Assembly (NCBI GenBank): GCA_017633195.1
Contig: JAGBPV010000068.1
Span: 1-5,260, forward strand
Source: a bacterium
GTDB taxonomy: Bacteria > Bacillota_I > Bacilli_A > Mycoplasmatales > Mycoplasmoidaceae
Reading direction: 5' to 3'
DNA length: 5,260 nt
Shown here: positions 1 through 5,260 of the stretch, one piece after another
Layout: the number at the start of each line of letters is the position of its first letter
Numbering within the stretch: the stretch's first letter is position 1
Notes under the pieces: model-generated
The model's database searches: none
What the model was told of the DNA's origin: nothing
The model's input: the letters and a program-made list of their open reading frames with translations, nothing else
Translations under genes and position numbers: made by a program

Positions 1-114
1 ATAATTCTACCAACTTGTCTATCTGAAATTAATGAATTCATATCTTTATTATGCATAAAACTTTTTTCATTTTGTATATTCAATTCATAGATTTTTTATA
101 GTTATTTGATTCAT
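1..114 (-). pseudogene. Broken 5' end of a helix-turn-helix gene, possibly a transposase
   Basis: From the ATG at 112-114 the minus strand reads MNQITIKNLWIEYTKWKKFYA and stops at 49-51. A second frame, open from 95 to the left window edge, reads on through an ATG at 54-56 with MHNKDMNSLISDRQVGRI. A single frameshift would join the two. The ISDRQVGRI segment resembles the recognition helix of N-terminal helix-turn-helix domains in insertion-sequence transposases, such as the IS1202-like group (S.RQV.R pattern, from memory and not searched). No convincing ribosome binding site precedes either ATG. The rest of the gene lies outside the window, so an intact gene starting at 56 cannot be excluded. 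Confidence 0.35.
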
Positions 115-129
115 ATAGATTGAATAGTT
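77..129. repeat. 53-bp direct repeat, copy 1
   Basis: Identical over 53 bases to 312-364 (offset 235). The unit begins with TATTCAAT and nearly ends with ATTGAATA, an 8-base inverted repeat. On the minus strand it encodes the start of a short frame beginning MNQITIKNLWIE if TGA is Trp. Beyond the exact match the flanks at 130-143 and 365-378 remain partly similar, so the duplication was once longer. Confidence 0.92.
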
Positions 130-266
130 AAATTAACTCAGTGATCAAGAAATCTATAATTACAAGAACAAATCAATAATATGCTGTGCAAAATACCTTG
201 TATAATTTGCTTAAAAAATCCTGTTGCACTTGAAATTGCATTTAAAGAAACTTCTTGTATTTTTGT
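102..266 (-). pseudogene. Decayed coding remnant of unknown origin
   Basis: With TGA as Trp, the minus strand is open from a stop at 267-269 to a stop at 102-104, encoding 54 residues that include SLNAISSATGFFKQIIQGIL. A neighbouring frame (214-330, 39 codons, NKQNTKQLLIQQNNDLNKN) overlaps its start, and one frameshift in an A-run near 258-266 would fuse them into a longer protein-like sequence. No start codon or ribosome binding site is apparent and I do not recognise the family. In DNA this AT-rich, open frames of this size can occur by chance. Confidence 0.2.
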
Positions 267-311
267 TTAAATCATTATTTTGTTGAATTAGTAACTGTTT
301 TGTATTTTGCT

Positions 312-364
312 TATTCAATTCATAGATTTTTTATAGTTATTTGATTCATATAGATTGAATAGTT
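312..364. repeat. 53-bp direct repeat, copy 2
   Basis: Exact second copy of 77-129. Here the minus-strand frame from the ATG at 347-349 reads MNQITIKNLWIE and then stops at 311-313, so the copy is a broken gene start. It lies just inside the possible insertion-sequence end at 392-405. Confidence 0.92.
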
Positions 365-391
365 GAGTTCACTTATTTGATTTTAATTGTT

Positions 392-405
392 TGGACATAA
401 GTGCA
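392..405. mobile_element. Possible insertion-sequence terminal repeat
   Basis: The string GGACATAAGTGCAC (minus strand GTGCACTTATGTCC) stands out from the AT-rich surroundings and lies about 43 bases upstream of the copy 2 ATG, a usual distance between an insertion-sequence end and its transposase start. The opposite end would lie beyond the left edge, so the inverted partner and target duplication cannot be checked here. Confidence 0.25.
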
Positions 406-442
406 CTATAATCCTTTGTTGTTTAGAGTTGTTTTTATCCAA

Positions 443-466
443 ATTGAATGTTCACGTCTATTCAAT
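443..466. repeat. Small inverted repeat
   Basis: ATTGAAT (443-449) and ATTCAAT (460-466) can pair around a 10-base loop. The same heptamer pair bounds both 53-bp repeats (77-84/119-126 and 312-319/354-361), so this may be another trace of the same element. There is no T-run, so it is not a terminator. Confidence 0.35.
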
Positions 467-486
467 GATTTTTTCATTTTTTGTAT

Positions 487-522
487 AAAAAAACAATAAT
501 TCTTTTAAAAGGATTATTGTTT
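487..522 (-). terminator. Intrinsic terminator of the giant gene, possibly bidirectional
   Basis: Arms at 491-506 and 507-522 are inverted repeats (AACAATAATTCTTTT against AAAAGGATTATTGTT) with one imperfect pair and an AT-rich apex that would open as the loop. Read on the minus strand the hairpin begins 32 bases after the TAA at 555-557 and is followed by seven T (487-493), the layout of a rho-independent terminator. On the plus strand the imperfect pair becomes G-U and the hairpin is followed by TTTAATTTTT, so it could also stop transcripts coming from the left. Confidence 0.8.
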
Positions 523-554
523 AATTTTTACATCTTATTATAACAACTATTATT

Positions 555-3500
555 TTAGTTTTTTGAAATTAATATAGAATCAGGAATATTCATATTATAT
601 GTTCCTCATAATGGTCTATAAGGATTTGCATTACCAACTAAACCATATCACATTTTACAATAGTTTTTATATCCTTCAAATCCTCATACGTTTAATGATG
701 TATATCCACTAGTTCCAATACTTCAATCACTAAATGTTAGATCAGTGTAATTATATTGAAAAGTTACTCCTGTTATTTTACCATCTGAATTAAAAGCTGT
801 GTATTGTGGAACAAAAATGTCTAAGTTATTAATAATTTCTAAAGTAGTATAAGTAATATTATTGAATGTAAATGTTTCATTTAATGGGATTGTTTCTGCT
901 CAGTTATTAACAATTCAATATCTAATTGTTCTTATTACTAAGTTAGTATCAGATGTTACATTTTCAGCTTGACTTGCTGTCATATTTGAGACATTTGGAA
1001 TAAATATAGAATTATATTTATCAAAATACATATCATAACTATATCCAGTTCAAGTATATCCATTACTGTTTGTGAAATAGCTCATTATTTTATCGATTCA
1101 TAATTCAACTTGATTTGCAATTTTACTGCTAATGTCTGCACTATTTTCAATATTACTTCTACTTGTAACTTCAAATCCTTCTACTGTAAAATCAGAAGTA
1201 TTATTAGAATTAATTAAATTAATACCTGCATATGATAATGTTACATCTGGCATTTGTCCTAATACATCACTAGCAATAGGAACGCTATTTGGTAAAGTTA
1301 CTTTAATATTTGCAATAATTTCACTTACTGTATAAGCAACATTGTTAAAGATGAATGATGTATCTCAATTACTTATTTCATTTGCCAATGAAGTTTCAAT
1401 GCTTGAAGTTAGTAGACTTTGATTATTAGTATTACTAATACTATCACTTGCTATTATTTTTGAATATGCTTCAATTTGAATAATTGGATTTAATAAACTA
1501 TCTAATAAGCTTGCGATTTGTTGATTTCTAGAAGTTGGTGAACCAGTTGAACCAATACTATCTATTGTAGTTTGTTCAAATCCTTCAACTATAAATGATG
1601 TTGTATCTTGTTCATTAGATAATTGAATACCATTATATGTAATTATTACATCAGGAATTTGTGCTTGTTTATCATTAGTTAAAGTAATGCTAGAAGGTAA
1701 ATTAATAACTAAAGCATTAACAATATCTTGAATTGAAGTAAATTGATCATTAAAGTTGAAAGTTTCTTTTGAATTTGTTATTTCAGTATTCAAAGTTGTT
1801 CTAATACTTGATTCTAAACTTGTTGGATTAGTTAATGCATCTGCTGCAGTTACATCACTATAACCAGTAACATTAATAACTTGATTTAAAATTGTATTTA
1901 ATGTTGAAATAATTTGTTCAGTTGTAGAAATATTTGATACTTCTTTAAATCCTTCAACAATAAATGATGTTGGAGAAGTATTAGTAGAGTCATCATTTGA
2001 TAAAGGAATATTTTCATATTGTATTGTGACATTAGACATCATTCCTTTTTCTTCATCATTCAATGTAACTCCAACAGGTAAGTTGATACTTAATCCTTGG
2101 ATAATTTCATCTGCTGAGAATGAAACATTATCAAATAATAATTTATATTTAGAATTTATAATTTCTTGTTCTATTAAATTCTTAATAGCAGTTTTTAATT
2201 TTGATGGATATGGTGAAGTTAAAGCATCACTTGCTGTAATATCACTAAATCCTGTAACATTAATGATTTGTGGAAGAATAGTATCTAATCAAGTTGCTAC
2301 AGTTTTGTTCACTTTGTCAGATGTAATTTTTGCAAAACCAGTAATAGTAAATGTTGAAGCACCTTGAATATTTGTTAATGGTAATCCATTATATTGAATA
2401 CTTACATCAGGTATTAATCCATCTTGAGTATTATCTAATGTAATTTCTTTTGGCAATGTAATCATAATACCAGACATAGTCAAATTAGCAACGTAATTAT
2501 CTTCTGCAGCAGGATTATCTGGAAGATTAGTATTATAATTATCTGGACCACCACCATATACAATGTCATCAAGTGTATATGAAGTATGATTTATTACTAT
2601 TGTTGTAAATGATTTACTAATTTCATTGTAAATTGCTTCTTGAATAGCAAACATTAAATTATTTTGATTTGGAGTTGTACTTATACTACTACTTGCAGTA
2701 GTGTTTGAATAACCATTTACTTCTATAATGTTATTTAAAATACTATTTAATTTAGTAACCATTTGTGTATTTTGATTGCTTCAGTTTTGATCTGATGTCG
2801 TTAATTCAAAACCATTAATAAGAAAAGTAGCTGAAAGATCTCCACCATCATTAGTAGGAAAATAAAAACCATCATTAGGATCATCAATAATAAATCCATT
2901 GTATTTTAATCCTATCCCACACATTGTGCCCAATGTGTCAAAATATGCTGCAGGAATAGAATCTGGATAAGTAAAAGTGATATTATTTACTAAGTCTGCT
3001 GCAGTATAATTTTCATTATTAATTACAAAATTATCATGATCATTGTTTATTTTTATCAAAAATTGAATAAGTAATGGTTTTATATATGTTGTTAAAGTTT
3101 CTTCAGTAGCTGGTGATTCTAATCATGTATTTGCTAGTGTATTTGAAAGAGCACTAATGTTTGATACATTAACTTCAGGTGTACCATAAGAACCCATTAG
3201 TTGACCAATATATTGTGCAATTTCTTGATCTTGAAGTATTTTTTGTTTTACAGCTTGACTAACTAAGAAGCCAACAATAGTAAAGTTTCATGAATCTGAT
3301 GTATTTAATAATGTAATATCTTCATATGTTAATGTTACTCCTGGAATTTGTCCTTCACTATTATTTGAACTTGATAAACTTCCAGTTGGCAAGATAACAT
3401 TAATATTATCTACAATTTGTTGTGGAGTATAACTTATGGTATAACTTTGAGCATCATAAGAAAAAGTTAAACCTGAACCTTGAATTTCTTGTAATAAAGC

Positions 3501-5260
3501 CGTTTTAATGGCTTGTAATAAAGCATTTTGTGATGTAGTTGTACTTAAAGCATCACTAGCTGTAGTTTGTTCGTATCCACTAACAGTAATATCATTACTT
3601 AATAAATTATCAAGTTGATTTGAAATATATTTTGCTGCTTCTTTAGTAACAGATATTTTCTTAATAGGAGTAGTATTTGTTTTAAATCCTTTAATAATAA
3701 AAGTATTTGTTTTTTCAGTATTATTTAATAATATTCCTTCAAATTCTAATATTACTCCAGGAATTTGTCCATCATTAATATCAGTTTCAGTAAGGCTTGT
3801 ACTTGCAGGAAATTGGATCATAATATCTTGTACAATTTGTGTTGCTGAATAAGTAATATTATCATCATCAGTTGTAAAACTAAAGGTTGTTCCTGAATTT
3901 TGAATTTCTGTTGTTAAAGCACTTTGAACAGCAGAAGTTAATAGATTTTCTGCTGATTCTGAAGATAAAGCAGAATTAGCATAAACATTATTATAGTTGT
4001 TTACATTAATGATATTGCTTAAAATATCATTAAGTTGATTTGCTATTTCTGAATATATTTGGCTTTGAGTAATATTATTTTTTATCTTTTTACCTGTATT
4101 ACCTTTAATAAACTGAATTGTAAATTCATTTGTTTTTGCTGTATTTGTTAATAATATTGAACCTAGTTTTAATTGAACTCCTGGAATTGTACCTTGTTGA
4201 ATATCAGTATCAATGTCGCTTGAACTAGAAGGTAAAATAACATCAATATTACTTACAACTTGTTTTATTGTATATGTTTCACCATTAAAACTAAATGTTG
4301 TATTTAAATCTTGAAGTTCTAATTGTAATGCTGCTTTAACAGCAGTTATTAAATTATTATTTATTGAAGTATTAGATGAAGATTTTCCTGTTTCAAAATC
4401 ATCAGAACTTATATTAATAATATTACTTAGTTCTGCATCAAGTTCTTTTGCAATTTGATTATAATAATCTGTTATTGGTTTATTATTAGATGGTCCTGGA
4501 GTTTTATTACTACTTGAAGGACTAAAACCTTCAATAATGAAATCAGTATTAGATGATGAAGAAGAACTAGTAGTTGATGAACTAGAAGAACTTGTATTTC
4601 AGGTTAATTGAATATTATTATATGACAAAGTTACTCCTGGAATTTGTGCATTTTCATTATCTGTTGATGTAATGCTTAAAGGTAATGTAATTGTTATATT
4701 ATTAGCAATTTCAGATGCTGTATAAGTTAAACCATCAAAAGTAAGTTGATCACTTCCAATTTCATTTTGAATTGCAGTAGTTATTGCTTGTTTTAAATTA
4801 TCTGATGTTTGATTATTTAATGCATCTTGTGCAGTTATGGAATTCATTGAATCATAATTTGCTACATTAATTATTTGGCTTAAAGAAGAATCAAGAGTTT
4901 TAGCAATTTGATGATTTCTATTTGTACTACTTCCTTTTCCACCAGGATTATATCCTGCTTGAGCAGCAGATGCTTTAGCAAATCCTTCAACAATGAATTG
5001 AGTGTTAGATGATGAAGAATTTGATGTTGATGAACTAGAAGAATTAGAAGAATTAGTATTTCAGGTTAATGAAATATTATCATATGACAAAGTTACTCCT
5101 GGAATTTGTGCATTTTCATCATCTGTTAATGAAATTGTACTTGGTAAAGAAACTTTTAGTTCTTTTGCAATGTTATTTATAGAATATGAATTATTGTCAA
5201 TTTCAATTGAATTAGTTCCAAGTTCAGATTTAATAGCACTAATAATTGCATTAGTTAAAC
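555..5260 (-). CDS. Giant modular repeat protein, probable mollicute surface protein (5' end missing)
   Basis: The frame is open from the right window edge (first full codon 5256-5258, residue 1) to a TAA at 555-557, giving 1,567 visible residues; the start lies outside. It holds 15 in-frame TGA codons (for example 5061, 4599, 3288, 2781, 2289, 1365, 915, 606), read here as Trp as in mollicutes; no TGG occurs. Five ORFs that look separate under the standard code share this one frame and each end on such a TGA. The protein is eleven tandem modules plus a 40-residue tail, rich in Ser, Thr, Asn and Ile, with Arg apparently always AGA and only two Cys (module 6 and the tail). Tandem repetition, Ser/Thr/Asn richness and near absence of Cys suggest an extracellular adhesin-like or variable surface protein. 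That role is inference: signal peptide, lipobox or anchor would be at the unseen N-terminus and no catalytic motif is visible. The beta halves, ending in F.I.GF, loosely recall mycoplasma lipoprotein-associated repeat domains; I cannot confirm membership. Confidence 0.93.
558..677 (-). other. C-terminal tail of the giant protein, 40 residues
   Basis: After the last GF the protein ends in a short tail with GYKNYCKMWYGLVG, NPYRPLWGTYN and the final IPDSILISKN before TAA. It contains one Cys and two Trp (TGA at 648 and 606). It has no long hydrophobic segment, no LPxTG-like sorting motif and no charged membrane-stop pattern, so any membrane anchoring has to come from the unseen N-terminus, as expected for a mollicute lipoprotein or a signal-anchor protein. 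Confidence 0.75.
678..1172 (-). repeat. Module 11, diverged aromatic-rich unit, residues 1363-1527
   Basis: 165 residues. The family pattern is still traceable: IANQVELWIDKIMSYF, a Tyr/Asn/Gly insertion (GYTWTGYSYDMYF), NMTASQAEN, LVIRTIRYWIVNNW, ITYTTLEIINNLDIFVP, GKITGVTFQYNYTDLTF and LNVWGF. Six of the 15 Trp codons fall here and Tyr is unusually frequent. It looks like a terminal module that has specialised, either as a capping unit or as a ligand-binding unit; the role is inference. Confidence 0.78.
1173..1577 (-). repeat. Module 10, residues 1228-1362
   Basis: 135 residues. A Gly/Ser/Thr linker (GSTGSPTSRN) leads into IASLLDSLLNPIIQIEAY, IIASDSIS, LLTSSIETSLANEIS, YTVSEIIANIKVTLP, GQMPDVTLSYAGINLIN and FTVEGF. 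It is the last regular module before the aromatic C-terminal unit. Confidence 0.87.
1578..1946 (-). repeat. Module 9, residues 1105-1227
   Basis: 123 residues, the shortest unit, close to a minimal module: IISTLNTILNQVINVTGY, VTAADALT, LESSIRTTLNTEITN, IQDIVNALVINLPSSITL, AQIPDVIITYNGIQLSN and FIVEGF, with almost no linker. Confidence 0.88.
1947..2333 (-). repeat. Module 8, residues 976-1104
   Basis: 129 residues. VATWLDTILPQIINVTGF, ITASDALT, LKTAIKNLIEQEIIN and FSADEIIQGLSINLP are well conserved, while the signature box has drifted to GMMSNVTIQYENIPLSN before FIVEGF. Its INVTGFSDITASDAL segment closely resembles the INVTGYSDVTAADAL of module 9, so these two are sister modules. Confidence 0.86.
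2334..2807 (-). repeat. Module 7 with a loop insertion, residues 818-975
   Basis: 158 residues. MVTKLNSILNNIIEVNGY, TTASSSIS, LMFAIQEAIYNEIS and YTLDDIV match the family. An insertion of roughly 30 residues rich in Gly, Asp, Asn and Pro (around GGGPDNYNTNLPDNPAAED) then separates that helix from MITLPKEITL. The beta half is GLIPDVSIQYNGLPLTN and FTITGF, the first appearance of PDV instead of PGV. Confidence 0.85.
2808..3266 (-). repeat. Module 6, highly diverged, residues 665-817
   Basis: 153 residues. Only the frame of the module survives: IAQYIGQLMGSYG replaces the first helix, TLTTYIKPLLIQFLIK the second, YTAADLVNNITFTYP is recognisable, and the IPGV box is replaced by GTMCGIGLKYNGFII. 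A Gly/Asp-rich insertion (DDPNDGFYFPTNDGGD) precedes FLINGF. It carries one of the two Cys residues of the whole visible protein. It separates the IPGV-class modules from the PDV-class modules. Confidence 0.75.
3267..3683 (-). repeat. Module 5, residues 526-664
   Basis: 139 residues. It carries the clearest form of the alpha-half motif: ISNQLDNLLSNDITVSGY, TTASDALS, LLQAIKTALLQEIQ, then YTPQQIVDNINVILP, GQIPGVTLTYEDITLLN and FTIVGF. It is the last module of the IPGV class. A Lys-rich linker (TPIKKISVTKEAAKY) opens it. Confidence 0.87.
3684..4109 (-). repeat. Module 4, residues 384-525
   Basis: 142 residues. It starts with a Lys-rich linker (KGNTGKKIKNN), then IANQLNDILSNIINVNNY, YANSALS, LLTSAVQSALTTEIQ, ITYSATQIVQDIMIQFP, GQIPGVILEFEGILLNN and FIIKGF. 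A short DDD insertion lies in the strand before the ITYSATQ helix. Confidence 0.85.
4110..4523 (-). repeat. Module 3, residues 246-383
   Basis: 138 residues. Order of elements: IAKELDAELSNIINI, LITAVKAALQLELQD, FSFNGETYTIKQVVSNIDVI, LPSS, GTIPGVQLKLGSILLTN and FTIQF. The terminal GF is altered to QF and the GY..TASDALS segment is degenerate (SSDDFETGKSSSN). The Pro-rich linker at its start contains TPGPSNNKP. Confidence 0.82.
4524..4979 (-). repeat. Module 2, residues 94-245
   Basis: A full module of 152 residues. It opens with an Ala/Gly-rich linker (AKASAAQAGYNPGGKG), then AKTLDSSLSQIINVANY, TAQDALN, LKQAITTAIQNEIG, LTYTASEIANNITITLP, AQIPGVTLSYNNIQLTW, a Ser/Thr linker and FIIEGF. It preserves every consensus position of the family, so it is a good seed for building a profile of the repeat. 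Confidence 0.88.
4545..4598 (-). repeat. Ser/Thr low-complexity linker in module 2
   Basis: Eighteen residues: Asn-Thr, six Ser, two Thr, six Ser, Asn-Thr, between IQLTW and DFIIEGF. It replaces the four to ten residue turn found in other modules. Homologous to the module 1 linker and differing from it by in-frame length changes. Confidence 0.8.
4980..5260 (-). repeat. Module 1 (partial), residues 1-93
   Basis: The visible part begins inside the alpha half (LTNAIISAIKSELG), passes YSINNIAKELKVSLPSTISL, then the signature AQIPGVTLSYDNISLTW, a Ser-rich linker and the closing FIVEGF at 4980-4985 onward. Its beta-half DNA is almost identical to that of module 2 (462 bp away), so these two are the youngest pair in the array. 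The module upstream, or the N-terminal domain, lies outside the window. Confidence 0.85.
5001..5060 (-). repeat. Ser/Asn/Thr low-complexity linker in module 1
   Basis: Twenty residues made only of Ser (12), Asn (5) and Thr (3) sit between ISLTW and QFIVEGF. Ser codons are a mixture of TCT, TCA and AGT, so it is not a pure microsatellite. It contains an 18-base string shared with the linker of module 2, and it is 9 bases longer between that string and the Trp codon. Confidence 0.8.

Larger units (their letters stand above)
365..480. other. Non-coding stretch between element debris and terminator
   Basis: Apart from the possible element end (392-405) and the small inverted repeat (443-466), I see no open frame, RNA gene or convincing promoter. 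A TATAAT at 407-412 lacks a correctly spaced -35 box. Confidence 0.5.

Noticed and set aside
201..206. TATAAT as a promoter
   Set aside because: No -35 box near 178-183 and no downstream plus-strand gene; expected by chance in DNA this AT-rich.
77..364. CRISPR array
   Set aside because: Only two repeat copies, 53 bp long and 235 bp apart, with coding-like content; no regular spacers.
407..412. TATAAT as a plus-strand promoter
   Set aside because: No -35 box at suitable spacing and no gene on the plus strand downstream.
558..677. LPxTG-type or transmembrane C-terminal anchor
   Set aside because: The tail has neither a sorting motif nor a hydrophobic stretch long enough to cross a membrane.
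1132..1335. Plus-strand 67-codon ORF
   Set aside because: It lies antisense to modules 10-11 of the giant gene and only mirrors its codon pattern.
2026..2367. Plus-strand 113-codon ORF
   Set aside because: Antisense shadow across the module 7/8 junction, with no supporting motif.
1365..4847. Five separate minus-strand proteins, or a degraded pseudogene
   Set aside because: All five share one frame and are separated only by TGA codons; no TAA, TAG or frameshift occurs and the module pattern continues through each junction.
555..5260. Calling the protein a lipoprotein with certainty
   Set aside because: The N-terminus that would carry a signal peptide and lipobox Cys is outside the window.

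Overview
The window reads as AT-rich DNA from a mollicute (Mycoplasma/Spiroplasma/Mesoplasma-type). One sampled line, 4801-4860, has 16 G/C in 60 bases. The clearest sign is the genetic code. The minus strand carries one reading frame that is open from the right window edge down to a TAA at 555-557, provided UGA is read as tryptophan. All 15 tryptophan codons in it are TGA and none is TGG. Under the standard code the same frame breaks into many apparent small ORFs. Genus cannot be settled from the sequence; an Entomoplasmatales/Spiroplasma-type or Mycoplasma genome are both possible.

Layout. Positions 555-5260 (minus) are the C-terminal 1,567 codons of a giant modular protein whose start lies beyond the right edge. 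It consists of eleven tandem, diverged modules of about 123-165 residues, the first of them partial. Each has an alpha-looking half (LDxxLSxIInVxGY..TASDALS...LxxAIxxxLxxEI...YTxxeIxxNI) and a beta-looking half (xxLP....D..GQIPGVxLsYxxIxLxN...F.I.GF). Modules 1-5 keep an IPGV signature, modules 7, 9 and 10 have PDV instead, modules 6 and 8 have lost it, and module 11 is a diverged, Trp/Tyr-rich module followed by a 40-residue tail. The architecture fits a secreted or surface-anchored mollicute adhesin or variable surface protein, but the anchor and signal peptide are outside the window. A strong hairpin with a T-run at 487-522 ends this transcription unit.

The left 480 bases hold no intact gene. 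They contain an exact 53-bp direct repeat (77-129 and 312-364). They also hold the broken, frameshifted start of a minus-strand reading frame with a helix-turn-helix-like ISDRQV.R motif that runs off the left edge, further short decayed frames, and a possible insertion-sequence end (GGACATAAGTGCAC, 392-405). I interpret this as a decaying insertion sequence downstream of the giant gene. The two halves show no functional link; the mobile-element debris may simply mark a tolerant spot between transcription units.
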